The notes beneath the pieces were generated by a model. The model was not told the DNA's origin. It saw only the letters and a list, made by a program, of their open reading frames with translations, and did not search any database. The translations under genes and the position numbers were made by a program. A stretch of DNA of 64,000 bases from Actinosynnema sp. ALI-1.44 (GTDB taxonomy: Bacteria > Actinomycetota > Actinomycetes > Mycobacteriales > Pseudonocardiaceae): positions 186,001-250,000 of the forward strand of contig NZ_MTQO01000050.1 of NCBI RefSeq assembly GCF_001984155.1, given 5' to 3'. The first letter of the stretch is position 1, and each line of letters begins with the position of its first letter. Shown one piece after another: positions 18,808-26,712 of this stretch.

Positions 18808-18893
18808 AGAAACCGCGCCCCTGACCCCCGGGGCACTGCGCCACGACCCGGCGCTGAAGCCGACCTGACCCTTTCCCTTTCGGTGGCCTGCCT

Positions 18894-19009
18894 CCCGGCG
18901 AGGGCTTCTTTTCCCCTCTGTGCCCCGGTGGTTCGGACATCTATGCCCTGGGGCACGGTGACGGTCATGCCGCGGTGTCCCCCGGGTGAAAAGAAGGGCC
19001 CTCGCCGGG
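18894..19009. repeat. Long imperfect inverted repeat 2
   Basis: Arms 18894-18916 and 18984-19009 share CCCGGCGAGGGC then TTCTTTTC with a two-base insertion. A smaller perfect hairpin, GTGCCCC/GGGGCAC (18920-18926, 18950-18956), lies inside the loop. Confidence 0.65.
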
Positions 19010-19020
19010 AGCAGACCTCG

Positions 19021-19101
19021 GGGCAGGAGGTCTTCGCGCCATGTTCTTCCCGGCGCATGTTTTTATGACCTGGGGTTTCAGGGCGCGGGCGCCTCCTGCC
19101 C
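19021..19101. repeat. Inverted repeat 3, sharing an arm with repeat 4
   Basis: GGGCAGGAGG at 19021-19030 pairs with CCTCCTGCCC at 19092-19101, but that right arm is also the outer left arm of the repeat at 19092-19225. The two structures exclude each other. A small AGACCTC/GAGGTCT hairpin (19013-19033) competes as well. Confidence 0.55.
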
Positions 19102-19225
19102 GTCGACCTGCCCCAGGGAACCACGGACTGTCAAGAGGATCGGTACCGCTGTCGCTGGCGCCGGTTGTCGTAGGCCGACCTCTGGACAGACCGTGGTTGG
19201 CTTCGCCCAGGCCGACGGGCAGGAG
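19092..19225. repeat. Long imperfect inverted repeat 4 (arms about 47 nt)
   Basis: Left arm 19092-19138, right arm 19179-19225. TCCTGCCCGTCG, CCTG and AACCACGG.CTGTC.AGAGG pair between arms. Aligning all four arms of repeats 1 and 4 gives a shared unit containing GGCCTG, AACCAC and GTC(A/C)AGAGG in alternating orientation. Confidence 0.75.
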
Positions 19226-19586
19226 ACACCCCCGAAGCCCACCTCTGCGCTTGCGCGCGAGCTCGTTGGCGCGCGGCCACCTTGGGCCGCGGTTGCGGGC
19301 AGTGACTGGGTTCGGATCGCGCACCCAGCTCTGCGCCGGGCACAGCCGATCAGACCGGTGCTGATTGGGGCTGGGCATGGGCATACTCACCACGCGCTCT
19401 GGCCCAGATCTTCGCAGTCTCTGAGGCCACATTCTCAACGACCGACCTTGACAGTCCCCCACCCAACCCGGGGGGCGTCCCTGCTCCAGTCTACCGGTGA
19501 TATGGGCTGGTCGAAGGGCTACCGGCGGGTTGTGGACAACTGGATTTGGTGAAGTAACCATGGGCTTGACGAAGTGGTGTCAAGCG

Positions 19587-19618
19587 GAGTGCGTGCGAAC
19601 AGCCGTTCGCACGCACTC
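19587..19618 (-). terminator. ndk terminator
   Basis: Perfect 14-bp stem (19587-19600 and 19605-19618) with loop AGCC, ten bases after the ndk stop codon. Confidence 0.8.
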
Positions 19619-19628
19619 GTGGTGGGCC

Positions 19629-20039
19629 TCAGAGGTTCGGGAACCAGAGGTCGATCTCGCGCTTGGCCGAGTCGGCCGAGTCCGAGCCGTGCACCAGGTT
19701 GTACTGCACCTCGGTGCCGAAGTCGCCGCGGATGCTGCCGGGCACGGCCTTCTCGACGGGATCGGTGCCCCCAGCGAGCTGGCGGAACGCGGGGATCGCG
19801 CGCACGCCCTCGACCACGATCGCGACGACCGGGCCGCCGGTGATGAACTCGACGAGCGAGCCGAAGAACGGCCGCTCCTTGTGCTCGGCGTAGTGCTGCT
19901 CGGCCAGCTCCTTGCTCACGTGCTTGAGCTCGAGCGCGACCAGGCTCAGGCCCTTGCGCTCGATCCGGGAGATGACCTCTCCGACCAGGCCGCGGCTCAC
20001 ACCGTCGGGCTTGACCAGGACAAGGGTGCGCTCGCTCAC
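19629..20039 (-). CDS. ndk: Nucleoside diphosphate kinase
   Basis: Transfers phosphate from ATP to nucleoside diphosphates through a phosphohistidine. 136 residues starting [13 protein letters not shown]; the catalytic His is in NLVHGSDS, with [11 protein letters not shown] and the DP residues of the nucleotide pocket earlier. GTG 20039 is chosen because AAGGAG lies upstream at acceptable spacing and the length is canonical; the long frame above it is a phoD shadow. In mycobacteria ndk follows the folC-DUF4233 pair directly; here phoD is inserted between. Confidence 0.97.
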   Translation of the reverse strand: MSERTLVLVKPDGVSRGLVGEVISRIERKGLSLVALELKHVSKELAEQHYAEHKERPFFGSLVEFITGGPVVAIVVEGVRAIPAFRQLAGGTDPVEKAVPGSIRGDFGTEVQYNLVHGSDSADSAKREIDLWFPNL

Positions 20040-20086
20040 AGCGGTCCGTACTCCTTCGTGCGGGTTTTCACAGAGATGCCAGCAGA

Positions 20087-21610
20087 CTAACGGTCGCGTC
20101 CGGGCCGCAACGTCTTGGTCCACAGCGAGGTGCCGCGGCCGTCGCGCAGCCACACGGTCAGCTCGCCGCTGCGACCGTCCACCGCGACCTCGCCGAAGTG
20201 CTGGTAGCCCAGCAGCGGCGAGGTGTTCGCGGCAGGCGGGGCGTGCACGAACTCCGCGACCGGGCCGAACGTCGGGTCCAGCGTGTTCGGGCCGAACGCG
20301 CCCGCGTGCAGCGGGCCGGACACGAACTCCCAGAACGGGTCGAAGTCGCCGACCGCCGCCCGGTCCGGGGAGTAGTGGTGCGCGGCGGTGTAGTGCACGT
20401 CGGCGGTCAGCCAGACGACGTTGCGCACGCGTCGCTGCGCCAGGGTGCGCAGCACCCACGCGATCTCGTGCTCGCGGCCGCCGGGTTTGCCGGGCAGGCT
20501 GTTGGCCACGCCTTCGATGCCGTCGCCGTCCGGCACCGTCAGGCCGATCGGCAGGTCCGCCGCGACGATCTTCCACGTCGCCTGGCTGCGGGCCAGCGAG
20601 TCGACCAGCCAGCGGGCCTGGCGGGCGCCGAGGATCTGGCCGACGCCGTCCTTGGGCGCGGTGTTCTTGTCCTTGTATGTCCGCATGTCCAGCACGAACA
20701 GCTCCACGCGGCGGCCGAAGCGGAAGCTGCGGTACACGCGGCCGTCGACCGCGCGGGTCTTGTCGACCGGCTGCCATTCGTGGAACGCCTGGAAAGCGCG
20801 CTGCGCCAGCACGTCCACGCGCTTCTCGGTGTACTGCGGCAGGTCCAGGATCTCGCCGGGGTACCAGTTGTTGATTACCTCGTGGTCGTCCCACTGCGCG
20901 ATGACGGGCACCGACGCCGCCAGCCTGCGGACGTTGGCATCGAGCATGTTGTACGCGAACTGGCCGCGGTACTCCGCCAGCGTCTCGGCGACCTTGCTCT
21001 TCTCCGGCGTGACGATGTTGCGCCACACCCTGCCGTCGGGCAGCGTGACCTTCTCGACCATCGGGCCGTCGGAGTAGACGGTGTCGCCGCTGTGCAGGAA
21101 GAAGTCCGGCTTGCGGTCGGCGATCGCGCCGAATCCCGGCATGCCGCCGATGTCCGGGTTGATGCCCCAGCCCTGCCCGGCGACGTCACCCGACCACGCG
21201 AACCGCACGTCGGAGTAACCGAGCGGAGCGGTGCGGAAGCTCCCGGTCAACGGTTCGCTCGTGGTCCTGCCGTCGAGATCCTCGGCGCGCACGCGGTAAT
21301 ACGTCTCACAGCCAGGCAGGACGCCACTCACACGGAGTTTTCCCGTGCCGTCGGTGTCGGGGGTGAGCACGGGGCCACGCAGGCGTCGCGCGTAACGGAA
21401 CGACGGGTCGTGGGAGACCTCGACCAGCATCCGCGACGGACGGTCCGCCCTGGTCCAGACCAGGGCACCGTCCGTGGTCACGTCACCCGTCTGCACACCG
21501 TGTGTGAGAACCGGACGGTCACGGCGTAATACCGCTCCTGCCGGAAGCGCTCCGGCGACAAGCAGTCCGGCGCTGGCCGCACCGGCACGAAGTACTGTTC
21601 TTCTGTCCAT
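20087..21610 (-). CDS. phoD: PhoD-family alkaline phosphatase/phosphodiesterase, Tat-exported
   Basis: 507 residues. The N-terminus [15 protein letters not shown] is a twin-arginine signal, so it is folded before export. A fibronectin-like N-terminal PhoD domain comes first ([21 protein letters not shown]). The metal-binding catalytic domain then shows [34 protein letters not shown] and [11 protein letters not shown]. PhoD enzymes release phosphate from phosphodiesters outside the cell, using Ca and Fe. No Pho box was recognised. The frame extended to 21895 is not used because the signal peptide defines the start. Confidence 0.94.
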   Translation of the reverse strand: MDRRTVLRAGAASAGLLVAGALPAGAVLRRDRPVLTHGVQTGDVTTDGALVWTRADRPSRMLVEVSHDPSFRYARRLRGPVLTPDTDGTGKLRVSGVLPGCETYYRVRAEDLDGRTTSEPLTGSFRTAPLGYSDVRFAWSGDVAGQGWGINPDIGGMPGFGAIADRKPDFFLHSGDTVYSDGPMVEKVTLPDGRVWRNIVTPEKSKVAETLAEYRGQFAYNMLDANVRRLAASVPVIAQWDDHEVINNWYPGEILDLPQYTEKRVDVLAQRAFQAFHEWQPVDKTRAVDGRVYRSFRFGRRVELFVLDMRTYKDKNTAPKDGVGQILGARQARWLVDSLARSQATWKIVAADLPIGLTVPDGDGIEGVANSLPGKPGGREHEIAWVLRTLAQRRVRNVVWLTADVHYTAAHHYSPDRAAVGDFDPFWEFVSGPLHAGAFGPNTLDPTFGPVAEFVHAPPAANTSPLLGYQHFGEVAVDGRSGELTVWLRDGRGTSLWTKTLRPGRDR

Positions 21611-21645
21611 GTGGGGCGTTGTATCCCGGGCAGGAGAACGGAACG

Positions 21646-22017
21646 TTAACGCTCTTGCTGACTTGGCAGACGTCCCTCTGCCATTCGCTTGGCCACGTCG
21701 CGGCGCAGCCAGAACAGGTACGTCCACACCAGACCGAAGATCAGCCCCAGCACGCCGAGTTCCGGCACCGCGAAGAAGCTGCCGAGCATGACCAGCTGCA
21801 GCGCGAGCACGACGTACATCGACCACTTGTGCCGCAGCAGGCCGCAGGTGACGATCAGGCCGAGCACGATCCCGCCGACCAGCAGGCCCTTCCACGACGC
21901 GAGCCCGCCGCCGGTGCGGTGCACCACGAGCAGCGCCAGCGCGACGACGATCGCCTCGATGATGAGGGCGCCCGCCATCACACCGCGGAAGCCCTTCATG
22001 GGATTGGGAGCCGTCAT
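21646..22017 (-). CDS. DUF4233 membrane protein
   Basis: 123 residues with four predicted membrane helices and a short basic tail. It corresponds to the conserved unknown between folC and ndk in actinobacteria (Rv2446c position). The start overlaps the folC stop (ATGA), so it is translated with folC. The function is not known; the tight linkage hints at a role connected with folate or nucleotide metabolism, but nothing in the sequence proves that. Confidence 0.88.
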   Translation of the reverse strand: MTAPNPMKGFRGVMAGALIIEAIVVALALLVVHRTGGGLASWKGLLVGGIVLGLIVTCGLLRHKWSMYVVLALQLVMLGSFFAVPELGVLGLIFGLVWTYLFWLRRDVAKRMAEGRLPSQQER

Positions 22018-23375
22018 GCGGGGACCTTCCCGAAGAGTGTCCTGGCCTCGCCCGCGGTGACCACCGACCCGGTGACCACGATCCCGCCGCCGGCCAGCGG
22101 TTCGTTCGGGTCGCCGACCTCTTCCACCAGCTGCACCGCCGTCTCCAGCGCGGTGTCCAGTCGCGGTTCGACCACGATCCGCTCGTCGCCGAAGATGTCC
22201 CGCGCGATGCTGGCCAGCTCGTCGACGTCCATGGCGCGCGGCGAGGTGGTGCGCGTCAGGATGATGTCGGTCACCGCCGGTTCGAGCGCTTCGAGGATTC
22301 CCTTGGCGTCCTTGTCGGCCATCATGCCGACGACCCCGATCAGCCGCCGGAACGCGAACTCGTCCTCCAACGCCGACGCCAGCGCGGCCGCGCCGTGCGG
22401 GTTGTGCGCGGCGTCGATGAAAACGCTTGGCGCGGAACGCATCCGCTCGAGTCTGCCGGGCACGACGACCGAGGCGAAGCCTTGCCGGACCGCTTCCACG
22501 TCGAGCTGCCGGTCGGCACCCGCGCCGAAGAACGCCTCGACGGCGGCGAGCGCGCGGGCCGCGTTGTCGGCCTGGTGCGCGCCGTGCAGCGGCAGGAAGA
22601 TGTCGTCGTACACGCCACCGAGGCCTTGCAGCGTCAGCACTTGCCCGCCGACCGCGATGTCCCGGTTGAGCACCGCGAACTCCGAACCCTGGCGGGCCAC
22701 CGTGGCGTCCACCTCGGCCACCCGCTCCAGCAGGACCTGCGTCACCTCGGGCCGCTGCTCGGCGAGCAGCGCGATCGACCCCGGCTTGATGATCCCGGCC
22801 TTCTCCCGCGCGATGCCGGTGATGTCCGGGCCGAGGTAGTCGACGTGGTCGACGGCGACCGGGCCGATCACGGCGATCTCGGCGTCGACGACGTTGGTCG
22901 CGTCCCAGCCGCCGCCGAGCCCGACCTCCACCACCGCGGCCTCGACCGGCGCCTCGGCGAACGCCGCGTACGCCATCCCGGCGAGCACCTCGAACTTGCT
23001 CATCCTGACGTCGCCCGCGTCGTCCACCATGGACACGTACGGCTCCAGGTCGCGGAAGGTCGCGACGTACTGCTCCGGGCTGATCGGGGCGCCGTCGATC
23101 GCGATCCGCTCGGTCACCAGCTGCAGGTGCGGGCTGGTGAACCGGCCGACCCGCAGGCCGATCCTGGTCAGCAGCGCGTCGATCATGCGGGTGGTGGACG
23201 TCTTGCCGTTGGTACCGGTGACGTGCAGCACGGGGTAGCCCTGCTGGGGGTTGCCCAGTACGTCCATCAGCGCCTTGATCCGCTCGAGCGACGGCGCGAT
23301 CTTGGTCTCCGGCCAGCGGGTGTCGAGCTCCGCTTCGACTTCACGGAGAACCTGCAGCGCGTCGGGATCGGTCAC
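22014..23375 (-). CDS. folC: Folylpolyglutamate synthase / dihydrofolate synthase
   Basis: Adds glutamate to dihydropteroate and folates. 453 residues; the P-loop VLHVTGTNGKTSTTRM, the omega loop TSPHLQLVTERI, VEVGLGGGWDATN and DAAHNPHGA are all Mur-ligase/FolC signatures. The GTG at 23375 has no Shine-Dalgarno, but TAGACT lies eight bases upstream (23384-23389), consistent with a leaderless transcript. In most relatives folC directly follows valS; here the flavin module and the two-component system separate them. Confidence 0.95.
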   Translation of the reverse strand: MTDPDALQVLREVEAELDTRWPETKIAPSLERIKALMDVLGNPQQGYPVLHVTGTNGKTSTTRMIDALLTRIGLRVGRFTSPHLQLVTERIAIDGAPISPEQYVATFRDLEPYVSMVDDAGDVRMSKFEVLAGMAYAAFAEAPVEAAVVEVGLGGGWDATNVVDAEIAVIGPVAVDHVDYLGPDITGIAREKAGIIKPGSIALLAEQRPEVTQVLLERVAEVDATVARQGSEFAVLNRDIAVGGQVLTLQGLGGVYDDIFLPLHGAHQADNAARALAAVEAFFGAGADRQLDVEAVRQGFASVVVPGRLERMRSAPSVFIDAAHNPHGAAALASALEDEFAFRRLIGVVGMMADKDAKGILEALEPAVTDIILTRTTSPRAMDVDELASIARDIFGDERIVVEPRLDTALETAVQLVEEVGDPNEPLAGGGIVVTGSVVTAGEARTLFGKVPA

Positions 23376-23383
23376 GTCGACCG

Positions 23384-23389
23384 AGTCTA
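23384..23389 (-). promoter_or_regulatory. folC: Putative -10 element of leaderless folC
   Basis: TAGACT fits TAnnnT and ends eight bases before the GTG start. No clear -35 at the right distance, so moderate support only. Confidence 0.4.
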
Positions 23390-23407
23390 GTGCGGTGCTC
23401 GCGGCCC

Positions 23408-24148
23408 CTATGTCAGGACCGGCAGCTGCGGGGACCGGAACACCCGGTAGTTCGAGTCGACCGCGTGCACGAGGCAGCCCGGCTGCTCGACCGCCCATTC
23501 CACGCCGTCGACGCCCATCGCGAACGCGGCCGTCGCGGTCGCGTCGGCGGTGGCCAGGTCGAAGGCGAAAACCGTCATGCTGAGCAGGCCGAACGCGGGC
23601 ATGCCCGTGCGCCCGTCGATGATGTGGTTACCGCGCTCGTAGGCCGCTGACGTGGCCATGGCGCCGTCGCGCACGGCCACGACCGCGCACACCTCGTGGC
23701 TGTCGTCGGGGTGACGGATGCCAACCCGCCACGGCTCGCCGTCGGCCGGTTCACCGGCTGTGACCACGTCCCCACCGGCGTTGATGCAGAACCTGGTCAC
23801 CCCGGCGGCACGCAGCATCTCGGCGGCCCGCTGCACGGCCCAGCCCTTCACGACCGCGTTCGGGTCGAGGCCACGGCCGGGGAGCTTGGCCTTGAACGCG
23901 CCGCCGGACTGGTCCTCGTACGCCTGGCACAGCGCGAGGACGTGCCGCAGGTCGTCGCTGATCCCGTCGGCGCCGATCCGGCCCTCGTCGTAGCGGGTCA
24001 CCTCGCTGTCCATCCGGAACGGGCTGAACCGCAGGTCGACCTCGTGCAGCCAGGCGAAGACGCGTTCGGCGTCGTCCTCGGTGCCGTCGCGCAGGTCCAA
24101 GGAGACCGGCAGGCCCATCAGCTGGCGTACAGCGGTGAAAGTCATCAT
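23408..24148 (-). CDS. apbE: FAD:protein FMN transferase (ApbE)
   Basis: 246 residues. ApbE attaches FMN covalently to Ser/Thr of target proteins. Seen here: a shortened N-terminus (TAVRQLMGLPVSLDL), FSPFRMDSEVTRYD, the flavin-binding KGWAVQRAAEML, FCINAGGDVVTAG and the conserved HIIDGRTGMPA near the end. No lipobox or signal peptide, so it probably acts in the cytoplasm, unlike periplasmic ApbE lipoproteins. It overlaps the FMN-binding gene by 4 bp, and that protein is its obvious substrate. Confidence 0.92.
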   Translation of the reverse strand: MMTFTAVRQLMGLPVSLDLRDGTEDDAERVFAWLHEVDLRFSPFRMDSEVTRYDEGRIGADGISDDLRHVLALCQAYEDQSGGAFKAKLPGRGLDPNAVVKGWAVQRAAEMLRAAGVTRFCINAGGDVVTAGEPADGEPWRVGIRHPDDSHEVCAVVAVRDGAMATSAAYERGNHIIDGRTGMPAFGLLSMTVFAFDLATADATATAAFAMGVDGVEWAVEQPGCLVHAVDSNYRVFRSPQLPVLT

Positions 24149-24552
24149 GCGCCCTTCGCGTCGATCGCTGCCTGCAGGGAGGCGATGTAGGACTGGCTGG
24201 TCATGGTGGCGCCGGACACCGTGTCGATCGCCGTGCTCTGCGCGCTGAGCGTTTCCTGGACCAGCCGGGGACCGGCCATTCTGGACGGTCCGGAGCTGGG
24301 CAGCTGGAGGAATCTGACGTCGGTGATCCGGTCGCCGGTGAACACCACCTGGACCTGGACGACGCCGTGTTTGTTGCGTTCGGCCGAGCCGTCGACGGTC
24401 CTCGGCGCCGTGGTGCCGCCAGACGGGGCGGGCAGGGACGGGACTGTGTCAGCGGGTGGGAGCGCCGCCTGTGCGGACGTGGTCGGCTCGTACTGCCACA
24501 CGAACGCGAATCCGGCGGCGGTCAGCAGGATGGCGGGTATCGCTCTGCGCAT
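24145..24552 (-). CDS. FMN-binding domain protein, likely flavinylated
   Basis: 135 residues: an N-terminal membrane anchor or signal (IPAILLTAAGFAFVW), a proline-rich linker, then a single FMN_bind domain. The flavinylation motif is SGATMT in DTVSGATMTSQSY, where the second Thr would receive FMN from ApbE. Located between the reductase (15 bp away) and apbE (4-bp overlap). It likely carries electrons on the outer face of the membrane. Confidence 0.88.
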   Translation of the reverse strand: MRRAIPAILLTAAGFAFVWQYEPTTSAQAALPPADTVPSLPAPSGGTTAPRTVDGSAERNKHGVVQVQVVFTGDRITDVRFLQLPSSGPSRMAGPRLVQETLSAQSTAIDTVSGATMTSQSYIASLQAAIDAKGA

Positions 24553-24567
24553 GGTCCGGGGTTCCTC

Positions 24568-25902
24568 TCAACTGGCCAGGCTGAAACGTTCGGCGTGGAT
24601 CTGCTCGCGGGGCACACCCAGCTCGCGCAGGGAACGCGTGACCGCGGCGGTCATCGGTGGCGGTCCGCACACGAACACGTCGCGATCGGTGACATCTGCG
24701 ACCAGGCCACGGACATTGCCCGCGCTGAGCAGTTGGTTGCCGTACGCGTCGCGGGCGGTGACCGGCCCGGTCAGCAGGTGCAGCACGGCACCCCGGGCAC
24801 GGGCCAGGTCGGACAGTTCCCGCAGCAGCACCGCGTCGTCCTGGTTGTTCACGCGGTACAGCACGACGACGTGGCCACGGATGTCCTCCAGCAGCGCGCG
24901 GATCGGCGTGACACCGACACCTCCGGCGACCAGCAACGCGTTCTGTCTCGTCTGGTGCATGGTGGTGAACGCGCCGTAGGGTCCTTCGGCGAACACCCGC
25001 GTCCCCGGCTTGACGTGACGCAGCGACGCGCTGCCACCACCGAGTGCTTTCGCGGTGAGCCGCAACGACTTGCCGTCGGGTGCGGCGGACAGCGAGAACG
25101 GGTTCGCCGCCCACCAACGGCCCTTGGTCAGGAAGCGCCAGATGAAGAACTGACCGGCCTTGGCGGGCAACCGGTCGAGGTCGCGTCCGGTGATGTACAC
25201 CGACACGACCTGGTCCGACTCGGGGACGACCGCGGCCACCCGCAGCCGGTGCCGGGAGTTGCGCCACAGCGGCAGAACCACGCGGCCGAGCACCACGGCA
25301 CCGAGCGCACCGCCCCACAGCGCCCACCAGTAGGCGCGGGCGAACGGGGAGTCCACGAAGGACGAACCGGACAGGATCTGGTGCGAGAACGCCAGGATGA
25401 CCGCGAGGTACGTGTACAGGTGGATGAAGTGCCAGGTCTCGTAGGCCAGTCTGCGCCGGGCGACCCTGGCCGACACCGCACCGACGGCCATGATCAGCAC
25501 GAACGCGACGATCGCCCGCAGCACTCCCTCGGTCGTCTCGGCCAATGTCACCAACTCGCCGACCGGACCACTGCCGGACAGGGCGGCGTACCCGAAGACG
25601 ATGAACACCAGGTGCCCGACCAGCAGCCACAGCACGCCGAAACCGGTCCAGCGGTGCAGGCCGGTCAACCGGTCCATGCCCAGCCGCCGGTCCAGCCACG
25701 GCAGCCGGGCGACGAGCACGAGCTGGAAAGCCATCAGCAGCGCGCCGTACATGCCGAACAGGCGGCCGATCGAGATCAACGGATCGGCCGACGGGCCCGC
25801 GTCGGCATACAGCACCGCGACGAGCGCGACGTTCGCGCCCAGCACGGCGTACAGGCCGGTGCGCGCGAGCACCCGCGGCCGAGTGAGTGACAGGGTCGTC
25901 AT
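24568..25902 (-). CDS. Heme-containing transmembrane ferric-reductase-like oxidoreductase
   Basis: 444 residues. An N-terminal ferric-reductase-like membrane domain has paired histidines (LHRWTGFGVLWLLVGH and ETWHFIHLYTYL, then SHQIL) for heme. A FAD domain follows (NPFSLSAAP) and an NAD(P)H-binding domain (LLVAGGVGVTPIRALLED and VFVCGPPPM) ends in FS near the C-terminus. It takes electrons from NAD(P)H across the membrane, probably to the FMN-binding protein encoded next. Start ATG 25902 is based on the first hydrophobic helix; the longer frame runs into the divergent regulator. Confidence 0.9.
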   Translation of the reverse strand: MTTLSLTRPRVLARTGLYAVLGANVALVAVLYADAGPSADPLISIGRLFGMYGALLMAFQLVLVARLPWLDRRLGMDRLTGLHRWTGFGVLWLLVGHLVFIVFGYAALSGSGPVGELVTLAETTEGVLRAIVAFVLIMAVGAVSARVARRRLAYETWHFIHLYTYLAVILAFSHQILSGSSFVDSPFARAYWWALWGGALGAVVLGRVVLPLWRNSRHRLRVAAVVPESDQVVSVYITGRDLDRLPAKAGQFFIWRFLTKGRWWAANPFSLSAAPDGKSLRLTAKALGGGSASLRHVKPGTRVFAEGPYGAFTTMHQTRQNALLVAGGVGVTPIRALLEDIRGHVVVLYRVNNQDDAVLLRELSDLARARGAVLHLLTGPVTARDAYGNQLLSAGNVRGLVADVTDRDVFVCGPPPMTAAVTRSLRELGVPREQIHAERFSLAS

Positions 25903-26013
25903 GCCACCGAGCTTGGTGAACGAACCTGTGCCGTCGCTGTTGTGAACCTGTCGATCTCCTATCGGCGGCCCGGCCGCCTCGCTGCACGCGCGCGCGTGGC
26001 GCACCATGAACAG

Positions 26014-26712
26014 GTGAACAAGAAAAGCCCGGTGCGGCTGCTGGTCGTCGACGACGAGCCGCACATCGCCGACCTCGTCGCGACGGTCGCCCGTTACGAG
26101 GGCTGGAACGCGGTCACCGCGGGCACGGGCGAGGAGGCGCTGCGCCAGGCGGCGAGTTTCGGCCCGGACATCGTCGTACTGGACCTGATGCTGCCCGACG
26201 TGGACGGTTTCACGGTGCTGGACGGGCTGCGTTCCAGCGGCGCGATGGTGCCGGTGGTGTTCCTCACCGCGAAGGACGCGACCGCCGACCGCATCGCCGG
26301 GCTGACCCGGGGCGGCGACGACTACCTGGTCAAGCCGTTCTCGGTGGAGGAGTTGATGGCCAGGCTGCGCGCGGTGCTGCGGCGCAGCAACGGGCCGACG
26401 TGGAAGCGGTCCGTGCTGGAGGTCGCGGACCTGACCATGGACGAGGACACCCGTGAGGTCAGGCGCGCGGGCGAGCCGGTTTCGTTGACGCCCACGGAGT
26501 TCGAGCTGCTGCGGTACCTGATGCGCCGCTCCCCCGCCGTGCTGACCAAGGCGCAGATCCTGGACCACGTGTGGGAGTACGACTTCGGCGGCCGGTCCAA
26601 TGTGGTCGAACTGGTCGTGTCCCATCTGCGCCGCAAGATCGACGACGGCCGCGAGCCGTTGATCCACACCGTCCGCGGCGTCGGTTACGTCGTGCGGCGG
26701 CCCGCCGGATGA
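26014..26712 (+). CDS. OmpR-family response regulator
   Basis: 232 residues: receiver domain with the acidic pair VVDDEP, phospho-acceptor Asp in VVLDLMLPD and Lys in DYLVKPF, followed by a winged-helix DNA-binding domain (LTPTEFELLRYL, HVWEYDFGG, VRGVGYV). GTG 26014 is the best start I can see; GTG 26032 is possible and neither has a strong site. The kinase follows with an ATGA overlap. Divergent from the flavin-reductase operon, so it is the likely controller of that operon. Similar to the mycobacterial TrcR class. Confidence 0.92.
   Translation: MNKKSPVRLLVVDDEPHIADLVATVARYEGWNAVTAGTGEEALRQAASFGPDIVVLDLMLPDVDGFTVLDGLRSSGAMVPVVFLTAKDATADRIAGLTRGGDDYLVKPFSVEELMARLRAVLRRSNGPTWKRSVLEVADLTMDEDTREVRRAGEPVSLTPTEFELLRYLMRRSPAVLTKAQILDHVWEYDFGGRSNVVELVVSHLRRKIDDGREPLIHTVRGVGYVVRRPAG

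Larger units (their letters stand above)
18497..19586. other. Gene-free 1.1-kb region rich in inverted repeats
   Basis: No frame on either strand reads like protein: the open frames are arginine/proline/cysteine-mixed and match no family. Instead the stretch from about 18640 to 19230 holds a series of long imperfect palindromes. Smaller ones follow, such as a GCGCGC pair around 19254-19276. It separates the exporter operon from ndk. I looked for rnpB, tmRNA and SRP RNA signatures and saw none. It could be a structured non-coding RNA or a cluster of mobile palindromic repeats. Confidence 0.6.

Noticed and set aside
18680-19225. CRISPR array
   Set aside because: The repeats alternate in orientation, are imperfect and have irregular spacing; no cas genes are nearby.
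18640-19230. RNase P RNA, tmRNA or SRP RNA in the gene-free region
   Set aside because: None of the conserved core strings of these RNAs was visible.
18584-19561. Several overlapping open frames in the repeat cluster
   Set aside because: They run through the palindromes on both strands, have mixed Cys/Arg/Pro composition, no ribosome-binding site and no family resemblance.
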